Below the pieces are notes generated by a model. It saw nothing but the letters and a program-made list of their open reading frames with translations. It was not told where the DNA came from and made no database searches. 64,000 nucleotides of DNA, taken from the NCBI RefSeq assembly GCF_004804315.1, contig NZ_SRXX01000009.1:62001-126000 (forward strand), written 5' to 3'. The DNA is from Flagellimonas onchidii (lineage in GTDB: Bacteria; Bacteroidota; Bacteroidia; Flavobacteriales; Flavobacteriaceae). This document shows positions 44,260 to 53,319 of this stretch, piece by piece. The translations under genes were made by a program, and so were the position numbers. How positions within the stretch are numbered: the stretch's first letter is position 1; the number at the start of each line of letters is the position of its first letter.

Positions 44260-44760
44260 ATGCTTTTCAAAATAAAATCATACCTGAAGTTTCTTCTAAA
44301 ATCCACCAACCAACATGGTGTTCATTCCCCTTTTGTTTTTGATTATGTTACCAAATGTTTGTACACACATAAAAAACTGGACAACCACAAAAGCAATAAT
44401 GTACTCTTAAAAAGCCTTGTTTATTTCAATTTTAGTACCATTCAGATATTGGATAATCCTGAGCTACTGCAAAAAGTTAAACTTACCTATCCAAACCTAG
44501 AATGGAATTCGTGCATAATTGATGTGCTATATACCCAAAAATTGGATGTCAATGCATTTGAGCAACTAATTTCAGTAGGAAAAATCCATAACCATAGTAT
44601 GATTCTAGTAGATGGCATCCATGTAAATAGAGAAATTGAAAAGTACTGGGAGCAACTAATCCAAAAAACCAGTGTTTCGGTTAGTATTGACTTCTTTCAT
44701 TGTGGCGTACTTTTTATACGAAAAGAACAGGTTAAGGAACATTTCATCATTCGGATTTAA
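44260..44760 (+). CDS. Methyltransferase-family protein lacking the SAM-binding core
   Basis: A 166-residue protein whose two ends match a flavobacterial class I SAM methyltransferase-like family. The N-terminus is YLKFLLKSTNQHGVHSPFVF and the C-terminus has ILVDGIHVNREIEKYWEQL and FIRKEQVKEHFIIRI. Relatives as I know them run to about 240-260 residues and hold a nucleotide-binding GxG region between these ends; here that region is shortened and no glycine-rich motif is seen. Loss of methyltransferase activity is therefore likely, while the fold ends are kept. It may be a decaying gene or a repurposed one. Assignment is from memory. Confidence 0.65.
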   Translation: MLFKIKSYLKFLLKSTNQHGVHSPFVFDYVTKCLYTHKKLDNHKSNNVLLKSLVYFNFSTIQILDNPELLQKVKLTYPNLEWNSCIIDVLYTQKLDVNAFEQLISVGKIHNHSMILVDGIHVNREIEKYWEQLIQKTSVSVSIDFFHCGVLFIRKEQVKEHFIIRI

Positions 44761-44776
44761 AAAGGTAATTTTAAAT

Positions 44777-44929
44777 ATGGAAAATACAACAGATTATACA
44801 ATTTGGTATGTCCTTGGCATTTTGGCCATTGTCTATTTAGTAATTCTTTTTACGAACAAACGGGGTAAAAGGCGAAGAAAATCCCGCAAGTTTATGGATG
44901 GGAAACGAAGACACAACAATAATCAATGA
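44777..44929 (+). CDS. Small single-pass membrane protein with a basic tail
   Basis: An ATG at 44777 opens a 50-residue frame. It has one hydrophobic helix (IWYVLGILAIVYLVILF) followed by an extremely basic tail (KRGKRRRKSRKF) and a polar end. The positive charges after the helix suggest the tail faces the cytoplasm. It starts 16 bases after the preceding gene and ends just before a short repeat. A role as a small membrane effector or subunit is possible; nothing more can be said. Confidence 0.6.
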   Translation: MENTTDYTIWYVLGILAIVYLVILFTNKRGKRRRKSRKFMDGKRRHNNNQ

Positions 44930-44972
44930 ACACTGGCCATTGATAATTGTTAACTGATAACTGACCACTGAA
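44930..44972. repeat. Short repeat-like spacer before the adenosyltransferase gene
   Basis: The spacer contains near-tandem short units (AACTGATAACTGACCACTGAA and similar) and resembles the low-complexity part of the REP-like block at 10099-10350. It fills nearly the whole gap between two genes, so any promoter for the next gene would be disturbed or supplied by it. Confidence 0.5.
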
Positions 44973-44976
44973 CAAA

Positions 44977-45537
44977 ATGAAAATCTACACAAAAACTGGA
45001 GATAAAGGCACAACTGCTCTTTTTACGGGTAAAAGGGTTCCTAAACATCATATTCGAATTGAGAGTTACGGCACGGTTGACGAGCTCAATTCTTTTTTAG
45101 GTCTTCTCCGAGATCAAGAAATCGATGCGCATTCCAAGGAAGTATTAGCTCTTATCCAAAACAAACTGTTTACTGTCGGTGCTATTTTGGCCACAGAGCC
45201 CAATAAAGAAAACCGTTTGAAAATTCCCAAAATATCAGAAGAGGACATTGATTTTTTAGAAAAAGAAATGGATCAAATGAATGAAGAACTTCCTGAAGTG
45301 ACCCATTTTATCCTTCCCGGGGGGCACACTACCGTGTCATACTGTCATGTTGCCAGAACAGTTTGCCGCAGAGCTGAGCGCATGGCATCATATCTTCACG
45401 AAAATGAACCGCTTCCCGACACCCTTCTTTCCTATATCAATCGACTTTCAGACTATCTATTTGTATTGGCACGGAAGTTGTCAAAGGATTTACAGGCCCA
45501 AGAAGTGAAATGGATACCTGAAAAGCTCGACAAATAA
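44977..45537 (+). CDS. Cob(I)yrinic acid a,c-diamide adenosyltransferase, PduO type
   Basis: A 186-residue enzyme that transfers the adenosyl group of ATP to cobalt, making coenzyme B12. The PduO family marks are the N-terminal KIYTKTGDKGTTALF and SYGTVDELNSFLGLLRD, and the C-terminal VCRRAERMASYL and YINRLSDYLFVLAR. Length is normal. It supplies the cofactor for enzymes such as methylmalonyl-CoA mutase; meaB at 60016, the protective GTPase of that mutase, is in the same window, but the mutase is not. Confidence 0.94.
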   Translation: MKIYTKTGDKGTTALFTGKRVPKHHIRIESYGTVDELNSFLGLLRDQEIDAHSKEVLALIQNKLFTVGAILATEPNKENRLKIPKISEEDIDFLEKEMDQMNEELPEVTHFILPGGHTTVSYCHVARTVCRRAERMASYLHENEPLPDTLLSYINRLSDYLFVLARKLSKDLQAQEVKWIPEKLDK

Positions 45538-45601
45538 ATCGTTATTTTTTGCGTTACTCAATAGAATGCAGAAAATAATTTTCAAATAATGTCAATTTTA
45601 C

Positions 45602-45631
45602 TTGGCAAATTGGGTTTAAAAATTATTTTTG
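45602..45631 (+). promoter_or_regulatory. Bacteroidota-type promoter of the DUF2795 gene
   Basis: TTG (45602-45604) is followed after 19 bases by TATTTTTG (45624-45631), a full match to the TTG/TAnnTTTG consensus. The start codon lies 27 bases after the -7 box. Confidence 0.7.
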
Positions 45632-45658
45632 CAAAAAATTTAAACTCAAACCGTTACT

Positions 45659-45883
45659 ATGTACTGGACATTAGAACTCGCATCATATTTAAGTGACGCA
45701 CCGTGGCCAGCCACCAAAGACGAATTAATAGATTACGCCATCCGAACCGGAGCTCCACTGGAAGTTGTTGAAAACTTGCAGTCCATGGAGGAAGAAGGTG
45801 GTGAAATTTACGAGTCCATCGAAGAAATCTGGCCAGATTATCCGACCGAGGAAGATTACCTCTGGAACGAGGACGAGTATTAA
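45659..45883 (+). CDS. DUF2795 protein
   Basis: A 74-residue small acidic protein. The family core is WTLELASYLSDAPWPATKDELIDYAIR followed by GAPLEVVENLQSM. The C-terminus is rich in Glu and Tyr (IYESIEEIWPDYPTEED). DUF2795 members are tiny helical proteins with no known activity. It has a consensus promoter and a terminator of its own, so it is an independent and probably well-expressed gene. Confidence 0.9.
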   Translation: MYWTLELASYLSDAPWPATKDELIDYAIRTGAPLEVVENLQSMEEEGGEIYESIEEIWPDYPTEEDYLWNEDEY

Positions 45884-45904
45884 ATACCAAAGAACAAACC
45901 CAGT

Positions 45905-45932
45905 TAAAAAGTCTCATTCGAGGCTTTTTTTT
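45905..45932 (+). terminator. Rho-independent terminator after the DUF2795 gene
   Basis: A hairpin AGTCTC / GAGGCT (45910-45915 with 45920-45925, including one G-T pair) with loop ATTC is followed by a run of T. The A run before it can extend the stem. Confidence 0.85.
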
Positions 45933-45935
45933 ATG

Positions 45936-45943
45936 TAATTTTG
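45936..45943 (+). promoter_or_regulatory. -7 box (TAATTTTG) upstream of secA
   Basis: TAATTTTG matches TAnnTTTG and lies 73 bases before the secA ATG, just after the DUF2795 terminator. No clear TTG element at the usual spacing was seen. Confidence 0.45.
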
Positions 45944-46016
45944 ACAGCCTTGCAAAAGGATTCCACCCTACTCTGGATAATGGAACAGCTTTTGCAATCC
46001 AAAAGAAAAAATATTC

Positions 46017-49000
46017 ATGAGCTTTATTAATTCGGTACTGAAGGTTTTTGTTGGAGATAAATCTGAAAAAGACGTAAAAGCATTGCAACCTTTGGTCAAA
46101 GAAATAAAATCCTTTGAGGTACAACTCGAAGGGCTTTCCCACGATGAACTAAGACAGAAAACGGTTTCTTTTAAAGCACAGATTCTAGAAGATCGCAAAG
46201 AAATCGATGATAAGATTGCAGAGCTTCAGGAAGAAGTTCAAAATTCCAGTGACATTGATAGGAATGAGGAAATCTATACCGAAATCGATAAGCTCAACGA
46301 AGAGGCCTATAAGATTTCCGAAAATACCTTAAATACTATTCTTCCCGAGGCTTTTGCCGTTGTAAAGGAAACCGCAAAACGGTTTACCAATAATGAGACC
46401 CTTACGGTATCGGCTTCAGAATTTGATAGAGCACTTTCCGGTTCCAAGGATTACGTGACTCTTGAAGGAGATGATGCTGTTTGGAAAAATTCCTGGGATG
46501 CTGCCGGAAAAGAAGTTACCTGGGATATGATCCATTATGATGTGCAATTGATAGGTGGAATCACGCTACATCAAGGTAAGATAGCCGAAATGCATACCGG
46601 GGAAGGAAAAACTTTGGTAGCTACCCTCCCACTCTACCTGAACGCACTTTCAGGCAAAGGTGCCCATCTAGTTACCGTTAACGACTATCTGGCCAAAAGG
46701 GATAGTGCCTGGATGGCCCCCATTTTTGAATTCCATGGCCTTTCAGTAGATTGTATCGATAAGCATCAACCCAATTCAGAAGGAAGACGAGCAGCATACA
46801 ACGCCGATATTACTTATGGTACCAATAATGAATTTGGCTTTGACTACCTACGGGATAATATGGCGCATACCCCTAAAGATTTGGTTCAACCTCCGCATCA
46901 TTATGCCATTGTAGATGAGGTAGATTCTGTATTGATCGATGATGCCCGTACCCCCTTAATCATATCCGGACCTGTACCTGAAGGTGATCGTCATGAATTC
47001 AATGAATTGAAACCAGCTGTTTCAGATATTGTTCAAAAACAACGTCAGCACCTTACGGGAGTTTTGGCTGAGGCGAAGAAACTAATTAAAGAAGGAGATA
47101 CCAAAGAAGGTGGTTTTCTTTTGCTTCGTGTGCATAGAGGTTTACCCAAAAACAAGGCTCTTATCAAGTTTTTGAGTGAGGAAGGAGTAAAACAATTGCT
47201 CCAAAAAACGGAAAACTTCTATATGCAAGACAACAACAGGGAAATGCCCAAAGTGGATGCTGACTTGTTGTTTACCATTGACGAAAAGAACAATCAAATT
47301 GAGTTAACGGACAAAGGAGTCGACCACATCTCAGGTGATCAAAACAAAGATTTCTTTGTAATGCCTGACATTGGTGGTGAGATTGCCAAGATTGAAGAGC
47401 AAAACCTTGAAATTGAGAAAGAAGCTGAACTGAAAGAGGAACTTTTCAAGGATTTTGCCGTAAAAAGTGAGCGTATCCATACCATGACGCAGCTTCTCAA
47501 GGCATATACCCTTTTTGAAAAAGATGTGGAATACGTGGTCATGGACAACAAGGTGATGATTGTTGATGAACAAACAGGTCGTATCATGGATGGCCGAAGG
47601 TATTCTGATGGATTGCACCAAGCTATTGAAGCCAAAGAGAATGTGAAGATTGAGGCGATGACCCAAACTTTCGCGACCATTACACTTCAGAACTACTTTA
47701 GAATGTACAACAAACTGGCCGGGATGACGGGTACCGCCGTTACCGAAGCCGGGGAATTCTGGGAAATCTACAAGTTGGATGTAATGGAAATCCCAACCAA
47801 TAGGCCCATTGCACGTGATGACCGCCACGATTTGATTTATAAGACCAAACGGGAAAAATACAATGCCATTATTGAAGAGGTTACTGACCTTTCCAAAGCA
47901 GGTAGACCCGTTTTGATAGGTACTACTTCTGTTGAAATATCGGAATTACTCTCCAAGTTACTGAGCGTTAGAAAAGTTCCCCATAATGTATTGAATGCAA
48001 AATTGCATAAGAAAGAAGCCGATATTGTTGCCGAAGCGGGTAAAGGTGGTATTGTCACTATCGCAACCAACATGGCAGGTCGTGGAACCGATATTAAATT
48101 GAGTGATGAGGTAAAAGCAGCCGGTGGTTTAGCCATTGTTGGAACGGAAAGACACGATTCGCGTCGTGTTGACCGCCAGCTACGTGGACGTTCTGGTCGT
48201 CAGGGAGATGTGGGAAGCTCACAGTTCTATGTGTCATTGGAAGACAACTTAATGCGTTTGTTCGGGTCGGACCGTGTGGCCAAAATGATGGACCGCATGG
48301 GATTGGAAGAAGGTGAAGTAATTCAGCACTCCATGATGACCAAATCTATAGAACGTGCCCAGAAAAAAGTTGAAGAAAATAACTTCGGAATACGTAAAAG
48401 ACTATTGGAGTATGATGATGTTATGAACGCACAGCGTGAGGTAGTGTACAAAAGAAGACGCCACGCCTTACAGGGAGAACGTTTGAAGGTTGATGTAGCC
48501 AACATGATCTATGATACTTGCGAAGTAATCGCAGAAACCAACAAAATGGCGGATGACTTCAAAAACTTCGAGTTTGAGCTCATCAAGTATTTTTCAATCA
48601 CCTCCCCCGTCAATGAGGAAGATTTCAAAAAGTTGAGCTTACAGGAAATCGCAAATATGGTTTACAAAGCTGCCTATGACTTCTACCAGCAAAAAATGGA
48701 GCGCAGTGCGGATACGGCTTTTCCTGTGATTAAAAAGGTTTACGAAGATCAATCCAACAAATTTGAGCGAATCGTGGTTCCTTTTACGGATGGAATCAAA
48801 ACCTTAAATGTGGTCACCAATTTGGAAGCTGCATATTCCAGCAATGGAAAGCAGTTGATCACTGATTTTGAAAAGAATATCTCACTGGCCATCATTGATG
48901 ATTCGTGGAAAACCCATTTGCGAAAAATGGACGAATTAAAGCAGTCAGTACAGTTGGCGGTCCATGAACAAAAAGACCCCCTCTTGATTTATAAATTCGA

Positions 49001-49379
49001 AGCCTTTGAGCTTTTCAAGGAAATGATTGACAAGGTGAACAAAGAAATCATTTCTTTCCTATTTAAGGGAGAGTTGCCTTCTGAGAACACCAATCCAATA
49101 CAAGAAGCACGAACAGTGCGCAAGCCGAAAGAGAACTTAAAGACTTCCAAAGAAGAAATTCCAAATAGTGATGAGCTAGCCGCGCAAAATAGGGCGGCGG
49201 GCCAAACCCAAGGAAGAAGACCTCAAGTGACAGAGACCATTGTTCGCGAAAAGCCAAAAATTGGACGAAATGACCGCGTAACTATCAAAAATGTGATGTC
49301 AGGTGAAAGTAAAACGGTTAAGTTTAAACAAGCCGAACCTCTTATTGACAAAGGTGAGTGGGTATTGATACAGGAATAA
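46017..49379 (+). CDS. secA: Preprotein translocase ATPase SecA
   Basis: The 1120-residue motor drives proteins through SecYEG using ATP. Walker A is MHTGEGKT (residues 192-199); the DEAD-like box is VDEVDSVLIDDARTPLI. The peptide cross-linking, NBD2 (MAGRGTDIKL) and helical scaffold regions follow in normal order. It is longer than the 901-residue E. coli form, chiefly through an insertion of about 130 residues after the DEAD box region (GDRHEFNELKPAVSDIV through HISGDQNKDFF). The C-terminus ends KQAEPLIDKGEWVLIQE, and the zinc-binding CxCxSG tail is absent, as in other Bacteroidota. It is an isolated gene flanked by terminators. Confidence 0.97.
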   Translation: MSFINSVLKVFVGDKSEKDVKALQPLVKEIKSFEVQLEGLSHDELRQKTVSFKAQILEDRKEIDDKIAELQEEVQNSSDIDRNEEIYTEIDKLNEEAYKISENTLNTILPEAFAVVKETAKRFTNNETLTVSASEFDRALSGSKDYVTLEGDDAVWKNSWDAAGKEVTWDMIHYDVQLIGGITLHQGKIAEMHTGEGKTLVATLPLYLNALSGKGAHLVTVNDYLAKRDSAWMAPIFEFHGLSVDCIDKHQPNSEGRRAAYNADITYGTNNEFGFDYLRDNMAHTPKDLVQPPHHYAIVDEVDSVLIDDARTPLIISGPVPEGDRHEFNELKPAVSDIVQKQRQHLTGVLAEAKKLIKEGDTKEGGFLLLRVHRGLPKNKALIKFLSEEGVKQLLQKTENFYMQDNNREMPKVDADLLFTIDEKNNQIELTDKGVDHISGDQNKDFFVMPDIGGEIAKIEEQNLEIEKEAELKEELFKDFAVKSERIHTMTQLLKAYTLFEKDVEYVVMDNKVMIVDEQTGRIMDGRRYSDGLHQAIEAKENVKIEAMTQTFATITLQNYFRMYNKLAGMTGTAVTEAGEFWEIYKLDVMEIPTNRPIARDDRHDLIYKTKREKYNAIIEEVTDLSKAGRPVLIGTTSVEISELLSKLLSVRKVPHNVLNAKLHKKEADIVAEAGKGGIVTIATNMAGRGTDIKLSDEVKAAGGLAIVGTERHDSRRVDRQLRGRSGRQGDVGSSQFYVSLEDNLMRLFGSDRVAKMMDRMGLEEGEVIQHSMMTKSIERAQKKVEENNFGIRKRLLEYDDVMNAQREVVYKRRRHALQGERLKVDVANMIYDTCEVIAETNKMADDFKNFEFELIKYFSITSPVNEEDFKKLSLQEIANMVYKAAYDFYQQKMERSADTAFPVIKKVYEDQSNKFERIVVPFTDGIKTLNVVTNLEAAYSSNGKQLITDFEKNISLAIIDDSWKTHLRKMDELKQSVQLAVHEQKDPLLIYKFEAFELFKEMIDKVNKEIISFLFKGELPSENTNPIQEARTVRKPKENLKTSKEEIPNSDELAAQNRAAGQTQGRRPQVTETIVREKPKIGRNDRVTIKNVMSGESKTVKFKQAEPLIDKGEWVLIQE

Positions 49380-49402
49380 TCCTAAAAAATTGAACGAATT
49401 GA

Positions 49403-49433
49403 GCGGCAGTTATTTAAGGCTGTCGCTTTTTTT
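49403..49433 (+). terminator. Rho-independent terminator of secA
   Basis: GCGGCAG (49403-49409) pairs with CTGTCGC (49420-49426), with one G-T pair, and a run of T follows. The loop is about ten bases. Confidence 0.88.
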
Positions 49434-49483
49434 ATATCAAAAACATATTTAGATTTACAGCTTAAACCCCCCATAAAGAGCTA

Positions 49484-49520
49484 TTTTTACTACCTCTTTA
49501 AATGATTCTCGTAGTAAAAA
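49484..49520. repeat. Perfect 10-bp inverted repeat upstream of the histidine kinase
   Basis: TTTTTACTAC (49484-49493) and GTAGTAAAAA (49511-49520) are perfect inverted arms separated by 17 bases. It ends 19 bases before the histidine kinase ATG. It lacks a T run and follows the secA terminator, so an operator or 5'-UTR structure is more likely than a terminator. A TAGATTTA -7-like box is at 49450-49457. Confidence 0.65.
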
Positions 49521-49539
49521 GAACAACCGAACGCAGCAT

Positions 49540-50757
49540 ATGAAGATTCCTAATAAGGACAAATATCGTTTACAGGACAAAATTCAATTGGTGCTAAAAG
49601 TTAATTACAACTCATCTATATTGGCTATACTTTTTGGTTTGGTATGCCTTTTTTTTCTAAACATAAAGGGAGTTATTCCGTACACCTTTTTTGGCTTTGC
49701 TCTCCTTAATCTTGCAAACACATTGCTGTTCAAGAAACATCAGAATTTAACCATGACCTATAATATCACATCTGTGATAGCCATGGTAGGTTCAACTCTA
49801 ATTGTATTGTTCAGCGGCGGTATACAAAGTCCATACATCTTCGTTTTGGCGGTAGTTGTATTTGCCGGTTATGTAACCACCAAGATTTATGGGCACATTT
49901 ACCTAGCTGTGAACCTGTTGGTTATAGCGCTCGTGTTCCTGCATGACATGAGTGATTTCCAAATATCGGAGAATCAGGTTCCTCAAGAATCAAGATTATG
50001 GTTCGCATTTTTGAGTGTGACTTTTGCGGTGTATTTGCTTGGAGGTGTTTTCGGAAGAAATTTATTAAGAGCACATCACCGATTGTATAAATCGCGAAAT
50101 GAGATTCAGGAGCGTATAGAAGAAAAGGAAACGCTTCTGAAAGAAGTCCACCACAGAGTAAAAAACAACTTGCAAACTGTATCAAGTCTTTTGAGCTTGC
50201 AATCAAGGACAATAGAGGACCAAAAAATAAGCAGTATCATCAAGAGCAGTCAAAACAGAGTGGTTTCTATGGCTATGGTGCATGAAATGCTTTACAAAAG
50301 AGACGATTATCTTTCCAAAATAGAATTAAGACCTTATGTAAAGGAACTAACGGAATACCTAGTGCGGTCGGTAAAGGGTAACGTCAACAAAATTGATGTT
50401 AAGCTGGACATTGATGAAAACAAGCTCAGTATCGATACTGTGATTCCTTTAGGGCTGATTATCAATGAAACCATAACCAATGCCCTTAAATATGGAATTG
50501 CCAAGGACAAAGGTGGTGAAATTGTAATATCCCTTAAAAAACTGGAGGGCAGTCGTTATGAGCTATATCTAGGAGACAACGGTAAGGGTTATTCTGAAAA
50601 TTTCGACCCAAAAAATGCAAAATCCCTAGGATTAAAGCTCATTTATAACCTTACAAGACAGCTTCGGGGTACGATTGCCAGAGACCTCTCCAAGAAGGGC
50701 ACTTACTACCGTATAGAGTTTGAGGAAATAGTAGAAGATTTCAACTCCATCGTTTAA
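49540..50757 (+). CDS. Membrane sensor histidine kinase, HisKA_2 type
   Basis: A 405-residue sensor kinase. Six hydrophobic helices (residues about 20-175, for example SSILAILFGLVCLFF and YIFVLAVVVFAGYV) form the sensor, with no large periplasmic domain. The phospho-acceptor region KEVHHRVKNNLQTVSSLLS (His204/205) is the HisKA_2 type. The ATPase domain has the N-box IINETITNALKYG, G1 GDNGKGY and G2 LGLKLIYN. No response regulator is adjacent, so it is an orphan. A perfect dyad lies just upstream and another just downstream. Confidence 0.92.
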   Translation: MKIPNKDKYRLQDKIQLVLKVNYNSSILAILFGLVCLFFLNIKGVIPYTFFGFALLNLANTLLFKKHQNLTMTYNITSVIAMVGSTLIVLFSGGIQSPYIFVLAVVVFAGYVTTKIYGHIYLAVNLLVIALVFLHDMSDFQISENQVPQESRLWFAFLSVTFAVYLLGGVFGRNLLRAHHRLYKSRNEIQERIEEKETLLKEVHHRVKNNLQTVSSLLSLQSRTIEDQKISSIIKSSQNRVVSMAMVHEMLYKRDDYLSKIELRPYVKELTEYLVRSVKGNVNKIDVKLDIDENKLSIDTVIPLGLIINETITNALKYGIAKDKGGEIVISLKKLEGSRYELYLGDNGKGYSENFDPKNAKSLGLKLIYNLTRQLRGTIARDLSKKGTYYRIEFEEIVEDFNSIV

Positions 50758-50771
50758 AGCTTTTCCTATCT

Positions 50772-50795
50772 TTAGAGGATTAACAAATCCTCTAA
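50772..50795. repeat. Perfect 10-bp hairpin directly before the M14 peptidase start
   Basis: TTAGAGGATT (50772-50781) and AATCCTCTAA (50786-50795) are perfect arms with loop AACA. The hairpin ends three bases before the ATG at 50799. No T run follows, so it is not a terminator; it may block or gate translation or serve as an operator. A TATCTTTA -7-like box overlaps its left edge (50767-50774). Confidence 0.7.
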
Positions 50796-50798
50796 TCA

Positions 50799-53312
50799 AT
50801 GTTAAGAAAATTACTTGCGATAGCATTTCTTTTTAGCGTATCCCTTTCTGCTCAAGATTATTTCTACAAAAAATTTCACCCTTTTAATGAAAAGATTCCA
50901 TCCCCAGAAGAATTCCTTGGTTATGGGATTGGTGAAAAGCACACAAGGCACGATTTGATTGTCAATTACTTCGTAAAACTTTCAGAACTCTCAAATCGAG
51001 CCAGTATTCATGAATATGGCAGAACTCACGAAGGTCGAAAATTGCTTATTCTAACGGTTTCGGCGCCAGAAAACGTCAAAAATCTAAACCAACTGAAGAC
51101 CCAACATCTTCAGTTTACAGACCCTTCAAAAGATTATACCAATTATGATGAGATACCCATCTTTATAAATTTAGGATACAATGTTCACGGTAATGAGCCT
51201 TCCAGTTCTGAAGCAGCAATGTTAATTGCATATACCTTGACCGCTTCCAATAGTCCGGAAATACTTAATTATATAGATAAAGGAGTCATCTTCATTGATC
51301 CTACCATAAATCCTGATGGAAGGGACCGGCACACGCAATGGGCAAATATGTACCAAGGGAATCCATTGGTTGCTGATCCACAAGATGCAGAGCACAATGA
51401 ATACTGGCCAAGAGGAAGAACCAACCATTATTGGTTCGATTTAAACCGAGACTGGTTGTTGGGAATTCACCCTGAAAGCCGAGGAAAATTGGCCTGGTAC
51501 CATGAGTGGTACCCAAATGTGGTAACAGACTTTCACGAAATGGGAACCCAGAGTTCCTATTTCTTTGAACCTATGAAAGATAATGGATCATTGAATCCAA
51601 TCATGCCCAAAGAGAACTATATAGACCTCAACAATTTGTTTGGCGACTATTTTTCAAAAGCTTTGGATAGTGTTGGTTCATTCTATTTCACAAAAGAAGT
51701 ATTCGATGGTACCTACCCTGGTTATGGTTCCTCTTATCCTGACCTTCAGGGAGGGTTGGGGCTACTATTTGAACAAGCCAGTTCTCGAGGGCATAAACAG
51801 ACTACCGATTTTGGAGAAATCACCTTTCCTTTTACCATTCGAAATCAATATATTTCCAGTATTGCAACCATAAAGGCAGCAGTTGAAAATTCGGCGTTGC
51901 TCAGAAAATACCAGCAGGATTTCTTTAAAAGTGCATTGGGAAATGCCTCTAAAAGTAAAATAAGGGGATATTCATTTAAAGATGATCACGATGCGAATCG
52001 GGTAAAGGCGTTCATCGACAAGCTACTACTTCATAAAATAGAGGTGTATAAATCGGGAGATGGTTTTGTTGTACCTACTAGACAACCTCAGTATCGCATG
52101 GTACAAACCATGTTCGATACTTATGAAAAATTCCGGGACAGTGTTTATTATGACGCATCTGCCTGGTCAGTCGCCAATTTTTATAACATGAAGTACAAAC
52201 CTGTAAGCTCGCTTAATCTTGGTGAAAAGATAACGTCGACTGACAATTTGGTCAAACTGGAAATTGTCCAGAAAGCAAAGTACGCCTACATTATTGATTA
52301 TGACGATTATAACGCAGTAGCTGTCTTGAACTATCTTCAATCCAAAGGATTGATGGTTTCCAGCTCATTTAAACCTTTTACCATCAAAACAGTTACTGGC
52401 AACAAAAGTTTTAATTATGGTGCATTGGTTGTTCCAGTAAGCCTTCAAAAAAAGAAAGCTGATGAAGTTTTTAAGAGAGTTCAAGAAGCACAGCAAAAAT
52501 TTCATGTTCCCATCTATGCGGTTAATTCAGGGTACAGCGTAAATGGTATTGATTTAGGAAGTCGGTATATTTCTGCGATTAAAAAGCCCAAAGCGGCCAT
52601 GATTATAGGTAATGGAGTGCGTTCCTACGAAGCAGGCGAAGTTTGGCATTTGTTGGATACCAGAGTACATATGCCCATCACTAAAATTCCCATACGAAAC
52701 CTTAGTTTGGTCAATTTGGACAAGTATAACACTTTGGTGATGGTTTCCGGTAGCTATGATTTCAATAAAAAACAGTTGGAAAAAATAAAATCATGGGTAA
52801 GTAAAGGCAATACATTGATTACAATTGGTACTGCTTCCAAATGGGCTATTGACAAGAAGCTTGTTAAGGAAAAATTGACCACCCAGGAAAAAGACACAAC
52901 GGAAATCATCCAAAGAAAGCCATATGTTGATGCACCAGAGAATTTGGGCAAAGAACAAGTTGGCGGTGTTATTCTCAAGGTCGATTTGGATACTACCCAT
53001 CCCCTAGCCTTCGGTTATCGTGACGAATCCATTCCCGTGTACAAAAACAACACAGTTTGGCTATCACCAAGTAAAAATGCATATGCCACGGTAGCCAAGT
53101 ATGCCAAAAACCCGCATATTGATGGTTTTCTTACTAAAAAGAACATGGAGGAAAATCTCAAACCTTCTGCATCACTTATTGTTAGCAAAGTAGGAAGCGG
53201 AAGAGTAATTCTATTTGGCGATAATCCCAACTTCAGAGGATCATGGTACGGTACCAACAGGTTGTTCTTAAATGCCCTGTTTTTAGGCGATAAAATTGAA
53301 ATTCCAGAATGA
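50799..53312 (+). CDS. Secreted M14-family zinc carboxypeptidase
   Basis: An 837-residue exported protease with a signal peptide (LLAIAFLFSVSLSAQ). The M14 catalytic domain covers residues about 25-340: the zinc motif HGNE (H130, E133), FIDPTINPDGRD, and DFHEMGT with a further His ligand. The region beyond residue 400 is a glutamine-amidotransferase-like fold with SGSYDFNKKQLEKIKSWV. M14 enzymes trim C-terminal residues from peptides. A hairpin sits right before its start. It is followed after seven bases by the amidohydrolase gene, so the two are an operon likely for peptide or amide breakdown outside the cytoplasm. Confidence 0.9.
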   Translation: MLRKLLAIAFLFSVSLSAQDYFYKKFHPFNEKIPSPEEFLGYGIGEKHTRHDLIVNYFVKLSELSNRASIHEYGRTHEGRKLLILTVSAPENVKNLNQLKTQHLQFTDPSKDYTNYDEIPIFINLGYNVHGNEPSSSEAAMLIAYTLTASNSPEILNYIDKGVIFIDPTINPDGRDRHTQWANMYQGNPLVADPQDAEHNEYWPRGRTNHYWFDLNRDWLLGIHPESRGKLAWYHEWYPNVVTDFHEMGTQSSYFFEPMKDNGSLNPIMPKENYIDLNNLFGDYFSKALDSVGSFYFTKEVFDGTYPGYGSSYPDLQGGLGLLFEQASSRGHKQTTDFGEITFPFTIRNQYISSIATIKAAVENSALLRKYQQDFFKSALGNASKSKIRGYSFKDDHDANRVKAFIDKLLLHKIEVYKSGDGFVVPTRQPQYRMVQTMFDTYEKFRDSVYYDASAWSVANFYNMKYKPVSSLNLGEKITSTDNLVKLEIVQKAKYAYIIDYDDYNAVAVLNYLQSKGLMVSSSFKPFTIKTVTGNKSFNYGALVVPVSLQKKKADEVFKRVQEAQQKFHVPIYAVNSGYSVNGIDLGSRYISAIKKPKAAMIIGNGVRSYEAGEVWHLLDTRVHMPITKIPIRNLSLVNLDKYNTLVMVSGSYDFNKKQLEKIKSWVSKGNTLITIGTASKWAIDKKLVKEKLTTQEKDTTEIIQRKPYVDAPENLGKEQVGGVILKVDLDTTHPLAFGYRDESIPVYKNNTVWLSPSKNAYATVAKYAKNPHIDGFLTKKNMEENLKPSASLIVSKVGSGRVILFGDNPNFRGSWYGTNRLFLNALFLGDKIEIPE

Positions 53313-53319
53313 TATAATT

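Noticed and set aside
46017..49379. Possible second gene or frameshift in the long secA
   Set aside because: The frame is continuous, and the extra length matches an insertion known in Bacteroidota SecA.
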